Source: Owenia fusiformis (taxonomy: Eukaryota; Annelida; Polychaeta; Sabellida; Oweniidae). From it: a stretch of 64,000 bases of DNA. Both the position numbers and the translations under genes were made by a program. The notes below the pieces were generated by a model, which was not told where the DNA came from, ran no database searches, and worked only from the letters and a program-made list of their open reading frames with translations. Shown here one piece after another: positions 22,486 to 35,136 of the stretch (position 1 is its first letter; each line of letters opens with the position of its first letter). The stretch lies in assembly GCA_903813345.2 (NCBI GenBank), contig CAIIXF020000006.1:26605936-26669935 (forward strand). Direction: 5' to 3'.

Positions 22486-25400
22486 GATTCTACGTCCTTT
22501 GTCCTTTGTTCCTGAGGTTTGACCCAACTTGTTATGCTCGTCAGGTTAACACATAACTCAAAGATAAAAATTGTGATTGGACAAATAAAGGGAATCGTAA
22601 ATCTATAACTTCGTGTGTTATTCTAAAATAAACTAAAATGTAGTAAACTTGACTTAGCATTAACATTAACAAGTGGATTAACATTATCGTCAATAAGGGA
22701 ACGTAATCCTGGATGATTTTAGAAAATATGCAGTGTTTTTATCTTGAGCCTGCCAGGTTTGATAGGGTGACAAATAACATGAGTGTTTGCAATTCTTAAC
22801 CTGATTTAAATATCTAGAAGGTACACCTACATGTACATGGTAGTTCAATCAAGTTAATATTTATTTCAATCTTCAAAATATTGTTTTCACCCAGTACAAG
22901 TATTCCCAAATCTCAAAGAAATAATCAAAACTTAATCATATACAGCTTTACCCAGACTCCCGTACAACATTAAATGAACCTAAGTGGGATTCAAATAATC
23001 CAAAGTAAATATCAAATTGCCAGACATACGAGGAAGCATGAGAAGATTATTTGTCATCTTTGGATTTTGGAAAAATAAACTACACTTCTTATAAGATGTT
23101 CTGCATTTATGAAAATTTTTGTATGCAATTTCAATGAAAGCATATTAGGATGCATTTTCACTTTTCATCAAATTACTCACCGAGTCTGACAGGGTTACAT
23201 AATTCCATTACCGTATTTAAAAGTTATACTAACGATAAATAAGAAACTAAGATGAGAAACTACAAAACTATTTGATGTGTATTTCCCAGGGTTCTATTTT
23301 TGGTCCTATACTTTTGATGTTACGAATAAAAAAATATATTTCTAAGTTACGCCAATGATGATGTATGAGGTGTCAATGTCAAAATAAAGTTATCATCGAC
23401 TCTGCTACATTCAAGTCTATATACATGTAGCATTTACTATTTCTCAGAAAATCCCTTTAAATACATTTTAATAAACTCATTTGTTTATAGCTTAATGAGT
23501 CATGGTCAATGGCATAATGCAGGAAAGTCAATTAGCCACTGGCGAATAATTCAAAGTACTTAATTAGTACGTATGAACAGAAAATATATTTGTTTCATTT
23601 GTATCATTTTACCACAATTAACAATCAGTCCAGTTGTTTTAATTTGAAGTGGGACTCGGTGAACTCAACTGCCATCTATATGAAATTACTCGCTTACGTT
23701 TTATCTAAAATCCAGAACGGTCCAGGCGAACGAGCGGAAGTGAGTTACGATCACGATTTAAAGTCCACTTTCTGTTTTCTTCATTTTCATTACTGTGAAC
23801 CCTTTTATGCGTGGACACCTCGCTAATGAAAAAACTTGATTATGTGACCATTTTTTGAAGCTTGTTTTGAATATCCTGTATGGATGAAGAGGAGCGCAAC
23901 ATAAACATTTCTAGCCAGTTTTAACAACTTTCTTCATTTCAGATTGCGTTTGCTTTTTTCTATTATACCATAACAGTGCAATACAATAATTATAACTTTA
24001 AATGTAGACATATTAGTAAACTAATTTCATTTATTTATGTAAACCATAGTACACTCAATTAGTCTAGAGCACTGAGTTCATGACATATACAAATACATGT
24101 TGGTTGTTCCAGAAAGCGCAGTGTTCCAGACAGTACTATGAGACTTGGAGTATTATATAGCGACCCCATTACAAGCCATACACATGCAAGCTATTAAAAT
24201 AGAGCACATTCTCTTTGATTTATGACCATTTGTGCACGATACAGGTAGAATACATTATCAACTTTACTAACAATAGTAATTTCCATCCTGTTTCCATGAC
24301 AACTGGCCCACAACTTATTCTAAACGCTAATATCACATCGTTCCCTCCTTGTTACCAATATGCAAATGTATTATTAAAACAGAATCGTTAACTTCACAAT
24401 TAATGTGTGTTTTTCATCTCGCAAATACAGAAATGCCACTGCTGGATTCTGTTCATAATCTCCCGAGGGGAGGGGTATTTAATAATATGACAAGTCAATT
24501 AAACAATGTTAAATTTTTCTGTTTTTGTTTCTGGTGAGGTTGGGACGGGACTATAATAGTTTTTCGTTTGTTATTTCGTGCTTGTAATAGGAATAGATTA
24601 GCCATAATACGTTATTTTGGGGTTTTGAAAGTTACGTAAAGATACATACTATATACAATCTTCTGAGATCAAAGTAACTCATATTCACTTCAACGATTTC
24701 AACACATCGTATTTTTCAACACATCGTATTTTTCAATACATTCAATCATTTAATTAAATGCAGAATCATAAAACTACACTACACTAAAATACACTACATC
24801 AACAAAGATAGAGAAAGTGACATTACATATATTCAAAGGGAGTAGGTGTTACACTAAATAATCAAATATAGAAAGGGTTACACATAATAACCAGAGATAG
24901 AAGGGGTTACACTTAATGATCAGAGACAGGGAATGAATGACAATCATAACATTACATAAACAGATATATTCAATAACTTTGCAATATAAGATTTCGTCTT
25001 ACCTTTCAAATTCTTTTACCAAAATATTTACATTTAGTAAGAAAATATAAAAAGTGTCCTTGAAGAGGAACAATCTCTCCCAATCGGTATCAGTAGCCTA
25101 CTTTTAAATGTAAAACTGTATTTCCACTCATACTTGTCATGTTGACCTCTAGGAAAGAAAGCTCTAATTGAATTTCAATATATTTAAACCTACCACCTAT
25201 CATATTTGATAATTCCCAAAAATTGCCCAAATTTTAAATTTGACATGAGGGATTGATGTGCAAAATGTATAAAAATCCCACGTGGGGATTATTTACAGGA
25301 TGTCTCAAAAATTGCACTCAAATGATAAGAAGTCTTTACAATACTCAAGGATTCACATAATTATAATTGAATCCAGTATTTCTAAAATAGCATTACTGTA

Positions 25401-26500
25401 GGACTACTTAATATTCTTAACAGTTATACCAAGTTAAATTTTTTTGTTGAAAACACTCTAAAACCAGCAATAAATATAGCTTTACAAGGATCTTTATGTA
25501 CTTTAGGTAACGAACAAATTTTAGGCAAATATTGTCTGGGACAAATTCAAATAGTTTTGATAATGTGCTAAGACATTGCAACTATCTGTCTTAAAACCAC
25601 CTAAAATATATCATTACACAAGTTTAGTTACTTCAGACTGTTCCTAATTTCCGAGTCTTGATTTTCTTTTAATTCCTAATATCATTACTAAAATCTAAAT
25701 GAAAGCTCAAAAGAGAGTAAATGCCCGAGCACCGGATTTACTTGTCCCGAATAAAAGTTTAGATAAAAAAAATGTAGACAAGTCTACGTTTTAAACAGTT
25801 GTAAATAATTGATATCTTTCTGTTTATAATATATTAAATACGAGAAGATACACCGTCTCTAAATAAGTTCCTTGTTGTATACTCGTCACGTTTCTCAAGA
25901 AATTAACGATATTTTGTAAAGTATAAAAGAAGTCAACCCTTTAAGTTAACAAAACATAAAACAAGTTTAAAAGGATGGGTAAATTCACAAAAGAATTGAA
26001 ATGCCTAAAATATAAATTATGAGAACACATAGAAAGGGAGAAATGAACCGTTGGTTTTATATGCTAATAATTATGGTTTTATTTCTGCTCTTTTGAACCT
26101 ATTTACATCGTATAGGTACAAACTTCATATTGTAAAATTCCGAAAATTGCTAAAAAGAGATATTTGCTGATGAAGGCGTTGAAATATGTAAAAAAAATTG
26201 TGAAAAGTTGTGTTTAAACACAAAATGGCTCAATTGTTCGAAAAGGTATACACATGTTCTTCGATATGGAGTATTTTTGGAATGATTTCAACCCAATGGC
26301 GTTCTACGCATGTGATGAAATACAATCATATGTTATAACATTACTGAATGGATCCAGGGAAGCTCTGGGGTGCGCATGTATATGATATATATGCCCATCA
26401 TCTAAATACCAAGAAGTCCATGTAACGTCGTCATCATTGACTTGATGCATAAGTATCATTGGTTCATTTGAGGTCATTCAACATTGTATAGCACTCAACC
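22486..26500. other. No recognisable gene; AT-rich intergenic region upstream of GH1
   Basis: Read on both strands for splice-bounded open segments and protein motifs, and nothing convincing was found. It holds the presumed GH1 promoter region (a CCAAT on the - strand at 22575-22579) and a small tandem repeat at 24,835-24,945. Confidence 0.5.
24835..24945. repeat. Degenerate ~36-bp tandem repeat, three copies
   Basis: AG(A/T)A.GGGTTACAC.(T/A)AATAA-type units recur three times (AGTAGGTGTTACACTAAATAATCA, then the AGAAAGGG and AGAAGGGG versions), and a fourth start (CAGGGAATGA) is only partial. Confidence 0.55.
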
Positions 26501-26514
26501 AATTGATGAACATC

Positions 26515-26634
26515 ATATGCAAATGAGTCATACCTAATATGGCTGTTGCATAGAAACGGAAGACAAGTTTAGCGTCCTTTTTTAGGAATTACGGGGCAAC
26601 CACGGGTCTACCAGACGTTCAGGTAAGTAATTGC
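26515..26634 (+). other. Possible non-coding first exon with strong donor
   Basis: ATGCAAAT (26517-26524), an octamer-type motif, is followed by a slightly GC-richer stretch ending CAGACGTTCAG/GTAAGT near 26,620, a consensus 5' splice site. There is no open frame. Position, strand and donor would fit an untranslated first exon of a + strand gene, but no downstream exon could be linked with confidence. Confidence 0.2.
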
Positions 26635-26639
26635 TCACA

Positions 26640-29600
26640 CTTTATTTTTTAGGAAGGCATTGTCATCTTAATTATTTGATTTGATTTCATTTCGTGGTGT
26701 TTGAATCATTTCTAATCTCGCTGAATCTTTTCTAGATTTTTTCTCAGGTGTGCTCTAAATACAAAACCAAATCCGCGGGCTAAACCGCGCATTTTTTGGG
26801 GCTAAACCAGAGATCATGAATCCTATCGCTATACCGAGAAACACGTTAAATATGAAAGTTAAGAACGCATGACCGTGAAGAGAGCATGTTAAACGTGGTC
26901 ATCTTGATGCAAAATTCGAAAGGATGCGTTTAATCCACGTCATCTTACCTGAAAAGATTGATACCATTTTTGAGTCTATTTGGTGATGCGTCTCAAGTAA
27001 CATCTGTATCAAATCCATGAGATTTTCAGCTGAATGTCGATTTTTCATATTGGGTACAATGAAAAATCTAGGTGGATTGAAATAATGTTACTCTAAATAT
27101 GGCAACACTACCAAATAAGTACACAGAATGATAGTTGCAGTTTCAATCAAAATAGCATTGTTTTTCATTAGCGTATAAAATACAGCCAGAGCATACATTC
27201 AAAATTTTTACATTTTTCGTTTTCTGAATAATTACGACGCTCTGAAAATATACATAAAATGTTTAAAATGGCGACTGGAGTTAATTCAATTTCATTTACA
27301 TTTGTCCTTAAGAATAAAGCTGAAATGGTAGAATGATGGACACAAGAGGAGAAATGTGATTTTGCAATATTCTATTGCTTCATCCTGGCCTTGATGCATG
27401 CATTTTTTTCATAATGAAATCAGTCATTTAAAATTCAGCTACCCGCACGTGTACACTTTGATATGCTATTTCGCCAACACTTTCGTTTTGTTCAGCAATA
27501 TGCCGATCGTCATATTCGTATTGACCCATTCCAGGATATATGCCCTTTCCGGATCTTTCCGTGGCTTATTCAAAAGTTCAAGCAACTAACGAGTGCCTTC
27601 CTTAATTAATTATGGGCCATTTATCTAGATATGAAGGCTTAATTACAATAGTTCACTCGGGAAATGTATGTTCTTGTTTTATTTATTGTCAGTGGTTTCA
27701 ATACAAGGATTACTAGAATTGAGAGAAATATTCAAGACATTGATTGCTCTTGTCGTATCTTGTAATATGCTAGATGTAACTGTGGTGATGATCAATGTAT
27801 CCACCGATTTGATGTGCTTCTTTAAAAAAAGTATAATACGGGACATCCACAAACATATTCATGTTATACTGGTCAAGTAGTTGACATGTTCGTTAGAGCG
27901 TTTTTGCAAAAATACAATAATTTAGCCCTAGTAGTACTATTGTGGCAATTATATGAAACAGTGCAGAAAATGTGAATATATGACCACTAAATCCCTCGCC
28001 ATGTTTTTTATTATTTACAAATATATTAAAATATTTTTCAGGGATATACGTTTACATTTATTTCAAATAAATGGACTATGATGCGCCCTTATTTGTACCT
28101 ACAATAGATATTAAAATAAGCCATGTGCATATATTTTTAATCAATGCCAATTTTTTAAATTTATTTTATATATTTACAGGGTGCTCGAACTATTGTTGAG
28201 GGGTTGGGTCATTTGACACCGTTTGATTGTACAATCGATCATTTATTTGGATGTTGGGGTTTCTTTTGGTATGCCCACTTGTGGATTTGAATGTTTCTAT
28301 CTGATTTTTGTATACGTAATATTTCCTGGCTTTTTCTCATTTGCAATTGTGCTTATTTGTATCTACATCTTTTGGCAACATAAAACAATATTTAACATTG
28401 AGCTATTTATATGACGTGTACCGTGTGTATTGTTCATATTTTATGTTTGTTTGTTTGTTTGTGTTTATGGATGCTATAATATCATTTTCATGTATGCAAT
28501 GTATAATTTATATCGAGATATAAATGACAAGCCATTTTACCAAACAAGGGAATATTATTAGACCAAGTGTATATATGAACTATTATTCCATACTAATGGA
28601 TACAATTCTTGCCATACTACATGAACAGTGAACGCGCTTATTGTTCGGTAATTGGTGTATCATGACTCTACCACGATGGAACATTTGTCTTGTTTCGTAA
28701 TAAATCATATTCGGGTATATATTCCACAAACGGAACGCAATGCTTAATACGATCAGTTAAAATTAAGGATAAAAAACAAAAATTGAAAAAGAATTATTTC
28801 GATATTTATGGATTACTTCCATATTGCTTCTTGTCTATGTATAAATTTAAATTATTAAATTGTTCATTCTTCCTAGCATTTAACGAAAAAAATTATTAGA
28901 GTTACATGTTCACCCGGGTTTTTGTTGACCATTAGTACATTTTTCCATTCTTGCACTTTCTCTGAATTCGTTTCCAGAAGACAACTCATTTAAAAAGTTT
29001 TTATGGTGACCTACTACTAATTATAACAATTTATCGCGAAACTGGGATATTTCTCAAAACTTCAATATACTGCCTTTAATCTAGATCTGATGACAGATTT
29101 TGTATTTTATTTAATAGACTCCAATTGAAAGTGCAGCATTTGCTACTTTAAATAGTAGAAATAATTGAATTTATTCTATAAAGACATTCCGATGATGAAA
29201 GTTGGACGAATAGTTAATATAACATGTACATTAAATATAGAGCGATGATTTGGAATCACGAGGACACAGAACCTCAATATAAGTTTAAGGTAATTTAGTG
29301 TAGAACTGAATTATCATTTCACAATGCGTGCATTTGAGAAAAACGGCATAACATGTTTCGAACCCCATTCTATTCAGCCGTTTTGACTTTAATAAATAGC
29401 CTTCTTTTCATTGCTCGCTATCATTGCTAAAGATGGGCTTTGGTGTGTGAAGTTTCATAGAACTTCGTTCATAAATTACAGTATTCAGAAAGACTGTTCT
29501 ATACTAATGCTTTTTGACATTTGACACATTAAACCTTTATATTCAGTTAATTTTGAAAGTCTGGAATTTCACCGTTTGATTCAGGATGGTTCATTTACAA

Positions 29601-29700
29601 CTATAATCGGGTTAAATATCAAAAATTAACGTCCATGAAAAATGATTCGCTACAAAACTCAAAGTTCTTACTATGAGAATAATCGCAATCATTTTATCTT
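26640..29700. other. No gene recognised; AT-rich sequence
   Basis: Only short AT-driven reading frames rich in Phe, Ile, Tyr and Cys, without splice-site or domain support. No transposon ends or tandem arrays noticed. Confidence 0.45.
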
Positions 29701-29988
29701 TTAGAAGGGTCGGATCACACGTCCAGATGTGACGCCATCGCCACGGAAGCAATCATTACACAGACAAAAATTTCCTCCATCCCGGGCCTCCATCATTCTA
29801 AATGTATGAACCGTCCCTGAGCTAGATGCGCTCATTACTACGTGTAACAGACTACACAGTCTAGCGATTCTACATGAGGACGTGGCCAAATCCATATGGT
29901 AGTGAGACCCGGACGTAGATCGGTAGGCGGTGGCCAAGCAGAAATCTCCAAAAAGCAGAGAGTACCAGCTCCTCCTTGAATGCACCAT
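29701..29988 (-). CDS. Unrecognised 95-residue reading frame, possibly a single exon
   Basis: An ATG-to-stop frame with balanced codon composition in a GC-richer island within AT-rich DNA. The product contains SCRIARLCSLLHVV and, near the end, FCLCNDCFRGDG, two CxxC-like cysteines that could bind metal. No signal peptide or known domain is seen. It could be part of a spliced gene, an old element or chance. I cannot assign a function. Confidence 0.22.
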   Translation of the reverse strand: MVHSRRSWYSLLFGDFCLATAYRSTSGSHYHMDLATSSCRIARLCSLLHVVMSASSSGTVHTFRMMEARDGGNFCLCNDCFRGDGVTSGRVIRPF

Positions 29989-30129
29989 TCTCCGTTACCT
30001 TATGGTTTGCTTTGAGACGACGAAAGATAGTGGAGGGATTATCTGCATTCGACTGTTAAGATGTAGCGAATAATGCTGCGTCTCTCTGCGTGCAAGCGAA
30101 CTCTTTAAGAATACCAATATGAACGGAAA

Positions 30130-30479
30130 TAAAAAATGAGCCGCCATAACCAATCCGTTTACAAGGTGAAACCAATATGGACGAAAATATAAACTTCAGT
30201 ATCCAACCAGAACTAGCTACATGGTGCAGACAAGGACGAACCCTCCAGTGTGCCTTCATACTTAACCAACACGTTTACCAAAATGGAACCAGCCGGGATG
30301 CAAAGTCAAAAAGTCAATATGTCACCATATCTAGCCAACCCGTTAAGGACAGCCAACAGGGACGGAGTAAACCAACGTGCCGCCATGACTAACCAACTCG
30401 TTTACCAATGGAGTCGGGGTAATGTGGACGGGAAAGCAACATGTGCAAGCATCCCCGATGCACTTGTAGGCCTATATAG
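30130..30479 (+). other. GC-richer island with repeated AACCAA.(C/T)CGTTTACC motif and a donor
   Basis: AACCAATCCGTTTACA, AACCAACACGTTTACC, AGCCAACCCGTTA and AACCAACTCGTTTACC recur within 260 bases, and the segment ends CTATATAG/GTGAGT. A + strand frame starting at 30,250 stays open across this donor to a stop at 30,483, so it could be a 5' exon of about 76 codons, or a decayed minisatellite. Product not recognised. Confidence 0.22.
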
Positions 30480-31250
30480 GTGAGTCATAGTAGGTCACAC
30501 ATCATTAGCTTCAATATTAATATTGTTCAAGCAACTGTCGTTAACATTGTTTGTACCAACCAACTAGCTAGATAAGAATTCACATTATGTGCAGCTATAT
30601 ATAACATTTAACCCAAAATTTCACATATAATATAATATAATTTCTACGTCTTAGTTATGGAAGTAATTGAGCAATTGTAGGCTGTATATGCAAGCTTAAT
30701 TTAATCTATATACATGTCATTTGAAATATTTACTTGGGCATGATTGATGTTATGCTGAGGTATGAGACATAAATCCATTCCACGTTGAATATAATTAAAA
30801 AGTATTAAATGTTGTTTCTAATAAGTGGATAATGAATGAACTGATCTTAAATTCATTAATCCATAACAAAATATGCAGCCTTCTGATTTTAAGATAACTT
30901 TCTCAATTGCAATGATTTTTATGTGGATAGAGTGTTCACGACAAGACTATCCCATGCGTTGACAACATTCAAGAAAACCATAATCGAGAAAATTATTACA
31001 AATAAGAAGTTCGTGCTTTTGTGCCACCCTTTATCTCGTATAATATATAATATTTGCATGGTTTAATATAATGTTTGTATGCTTTAAACGTTCACTTAAA
31101 TAATAAACTACAACAATGTAAATTTTGAATGGAAATATATTTTGCAAAAAATTATCACACTTGGCCTATCGTGTGTTGTGAAATTGTTGATATATTAGAT
31201 AAATATGACATGATATATTATGATATTTCCATGAACATATTGCATCTTTT

Positions 31251-31430
31251 ACAATAAAACCTGTCTCAGTGAACACCACTCTCTATTGAACACCTGTCTC
31301 AGTGAACACCTCCCCGTTAACACCTGTCCCCGGTGGACGTCATGTCTCCGCAGATACTCTATTGACTTCTGTATAAATTATCCTCTCTGTAGTGAACACC
31401 TCCAAACACTGAACGTTTTTTTGTCAACAA
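31251..31430. repeat. Dispersed GTGAACACC repeat, copy 3
   Basis: AATAAAACCTGTCTCAGTGAACACC is followed by further GAACACCT modules. It resembles the start of the repeat at 8,335 (AAAACCTGTCTATGTGGAACACC). Weaker match than copies 1 and 2 to each other. Confidence 0.5.
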
Positions 31431-31814
31431 AAATGTTAAATATACACAGATTTTACTGTATTTCAATGTGGAAATGTGGATATACGTGTGCTATGTCGTC
31501 AGCAAGTGATAAAATGCATCATTAAATCTAATGTGAATTATGCAGTGTTAAACTATAAACTTATCCATCTTCTACATCAGGCTGGCATACATTGTAGGAT
31601 GCTGAGCTGGGGATATTTCAGACTAGGTGTAAAAATTAAAACTTGAAATACAACTATAGAACAACCTCTTGTCAGATATCATTTTGAGATAATTTTGTCC
31701 TGCCTTAAATCTTGGGAATAGTTGTAATATTTCTTTCCACCTATATAGCACTCTGATTTCACAATGGCACATATAGAGTGAAATAATGTTGTTCAAGGAT
31801 CATTGCATAAGAGT

Positions 31815-32285
31815 AGGGATGGCCATTTGTTGTGTGTCAACTAATTTGTAACTTGAATCATTCCCTTTAATTTTGGATGACCACTTTTGAACTGATTTAG
31901 CAAGGATAATTCCATTTGAGTGGGGATGCCTCATTCCATTTGATAGGAATGAGTATAGCCATTTATTTTGTTTCAAATTATTTTTACTTCCGATTAGTCA
32001 ATTTGTTTGGGTATGGCCATTTGGGTGAAGTAACTTGTAGCTTGGATCATTCAGTTTGATTTGGCGATGATCATTTGTTGTTTGTGAGAACAAATTCATA
32101 ACTTGGATCACTCCATTTGATTGAAAATGACCACTTTATAAGTGATTTAACTTGGATCATCCCATGTGGGAATGACAATTTGTTGTGTGAAGTAATTTGA
32201 AGATTCGGTCACTCCATTTGATTGAGGATTACCACTTTTTGTGTGTTAACTCATTTGCCGCTCGGATCGCTCTGTCCCCTGTCCC
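31815..32285. repeat. Degenerate tandem repeat, ~50-60-bp units
   Basis: The words CTTGGATCA(T/C)TCCATTTGATT, GA(T/G)GACCA(C/T)TT and TTGTGTG.AGTAATTTG recur about eight times with drift, the 3'-most units being closest to one another. No coding signal. Confidence 0.65.
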
Positions 32286-33209
32286 AGGTGATGTGTGCAC
32301 ACTATGGTAGTTTGTTTTAGATGAGAAGAGCACTTACTTTAAATGTCAAGTAAGGAAATCCCCGAAGAAATGTTTAATGTCAAAAATCATTTAGTTATGG
32401 TAGCAAATAATCAATTTGGCCGACATCACCCTAAAGCAATGTTTTGTTACATCTTAAATGCAAAAAAAGATTTTCCATGATAGTCCATACTCTTGAGTAT
32501 CTATACCTTGGTCTCTTACCTTTGCTCCCTTATCTCAATGATATACGTATCTCCCTGGGGTCAGGAACTTGATGTTTTTAATGCAATGGAAATCTTCGAG
32601 TCATCATGCTTAATATTGCAAAGATGTGGTCAAGATTGAGTGTTTGGACTTTAAATCTTATGTTCGGGCCCATTATCTCCAAAATTTGAATAGGCACATG
32701 TGCGTCTACCTGAACGATCTGTGCATATGAAGTACAGGCGATGCTTCTTTTTAAAGCTGGTGATTTAATAATTGCTTAAGAAGTCTGGGCACCACGAGGG
32801 TATTTATGGCAGGATCTGTGATGGACCTTCGGAAAGCTATTCTAAGCACGAACTATGTCTACATGCATGATTAACGTTAAACATAGAAGTCAAAATCACC
32901 CCAAATCTGATTACTTAAAATATATTATCCCGGAAATTATTAATTGACTCCAGTGTATGAACTTATTAATATTTTGACCATGTTATTTAACAGAGATTGG
33001 ACCTATTCACTTACTTAGACCATTTGATATTCAGTTACCATTTGTTGTTCAATGTTTATCTATTTATTCGTAAACTGAACCACACCACTACATTGTGGAT
33101 GAAAACGTTCTACCTTTTATTAAAATAAGAACTGATGATTTCATTTAGATATAACAAAATTGGTTGACAAGAACATAACATTTAGTTCATAACAAGCCTA
33201 ATACAATAA

Positions 33210-33644
33210 CCCAGATGCGAGTAGAAATAATCTTGATTTACGTCATTAAAAATTCAAAATTCAGTCAAAGTAATATCATATTTGAAATCTACATGTAAAA
33301 TTACATCTAGTAATGTGGTTTTAAAAAGTGTTTATCAACTTTGAAAAATTAATTTTCTTTGAAAATGTGACTTCTAGCTCGGGGAGATTCACCATAGACC
33401 CCTTGCTATAAAATCACAAGAAATGAAATATCTTTTCTTTGAGTGGACAGATAATATTTTGCTATACTGGACATATTTTCATGAGTATAAGTATCAGACA
33501 CATAAGGGTTATATGAAAATTGAGCCACTTAAATTGATAATATTCAAGTTTAAGGGAACTTTAATTTCTTATATACCTGCCATGTTATTTGACCCGAATC
33601 AGCCACCTGGTGGTGAAACTAGTAACTACCTACTCGCATTTGGG
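33210..33644. mobile_element. MITE, copy 1 (~430 bp)
   Basis: Inverted ends CCAGATGCGAGTAG and CTACTCGCATTTGG enclose sequence that is repeated at 38,439-38,830 with high similarity (AAATAATCTTGATTTACGTC, CCACCTGGTGG near the right end). No coding capacity; the 74-residue frame over it is incidental. Target duplication unclear. Confidence 0.8.
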
Positions 33645-34418
33645 TAATTCACAATGTTTAACATGCTGATCATCAGATGCAGGATTTATATGATGATGAC
33701 TTGCCTTTATTTATGGAGTTTATTAAAGCACGTTTGATTGATTAATTGCCATTTTAGACGTACCATATGCCAATTCTGTCTACATGATTATTTCATATGT
33801 GACAACATGAATTTAATATACAAATGCCCAGGTAAAGAGATCAAGGGTAAAAACCAAGATATATAAAGTCATAACGAAGTCCCCCTCTCTGAGTTTCAAT
33901 TACACGCCATAATCCAATCAAACAAATTAGCATATGGTTTAAAATCAGATTAGACAGAATTTATTAATTGTGTACTATTTTCATAATTTTAAGCAAGAAA
34001 ATAAATATTCCTACGGTTGGACCAGTGCAAACTGTAAAGAACAGACCATTTTATCTCATAAAGGAAAACATAGACTTAAAATTTGTATTCTTACGACATA
34101 GTCGTGTTATCTTTGAATTTTGAAATATTATTAGGTAGAAAGGATACTTTCGGTTTTAATAAGAGGGAATCATTTCCTGGATAAGAGTTTCAGAAATATA
34201 AAGATTGGGGATAAAAAGCAAAGTCGAAAATATCTTTAACACATTGAGGGATGTTTCGAATCATTTGAATAGGTATTTAATGCACGTTAAGGAATGTTAT
34301 AAGATCAATGAAAGGGAGTTGATGCACTGATGAGTCTGAAAGGGGACTCTATATACCAGTGAGACACGTATATCTCTGATGAGTCCTATAGTGACATTTT
34401 AATTGTGCGAGGTCATTG

Positions 34419-35136
34419 ATTATAAAAAGAAAAACAGTTCAGTTCTCATATTCATCGTGAAGTATGAACGTTTGCTTCAATATTTGAAAAGGAAATTTTG
34501 ACAGAGAAATGAACTTTTGAAGAGTTTTAAGTCTAAGAAGTATATTGTACTACAGGAAGATGAAAGCCATGTTCTGGTAAGATGATTTTAAAACTTCACC
34601 TATTTATCAGATAATTTTAAATAGATAGCCTTGTCAAATCGATGTTAGATTAATTGTATTGCGATTTTTTAAAGAATATTACACTGGCGTGTCAGGTCAT
34701 GGCGTTATCTCATGGTAAAAAATGTTACAACCTGCTATGTGGCACCACAATTGGAACACTAGTATCTGGGTCAATCGGCGTCCTCGTGGTTTAAGTTGTA
34801 AAGTAGATGGTAAAGCATATTGCATCTGAAACACATTAGTGCATCCTCTCTTTATCTATTTGGAGACATAGAACAATTCAAACTTGAAGATGGAGTTTTG
34901 CCAACATTTAGGCTGAATGATGTTCTAACCACTAAATGGATCTTATATTTTCAGATTGGCTTTGTTGTCTTCAATAATCATGACTGCGAATGTTCTATCA
35001 TAATCTGTAATTGTATTTTTTTTGTTCTAGGTTGGATCCTCATCAAACATTCTCACAACGCTCAGGCTGTGATTGTCCAAACGCAATTCTTGTTGATTTA
35101 ATGACCCAAGAACTGTGTATGGACATCAGTGTTTGA
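34419..35136 (+). other. Possible small two-exon transcript with TATA box
   Basis: ATTATAAAAAG (about 34,419-34,429) is followed some 25 bases later by an initiator-like TTCAGTTCTCA. An ATG at 34560 opens 17 coding bases to a donor at 34577 (TTCTG/GTAAGA). The best acceptor downstream is the pyrimidine-rich TTTTTTTTGTTCTAG ending at 35030. Joined in phase these give a 40-residue frame ending TGA at 35134-35136. The product has no signal peptide or known domain. It may instead be a non-coding transcript or chance. Confidence 0.2.
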
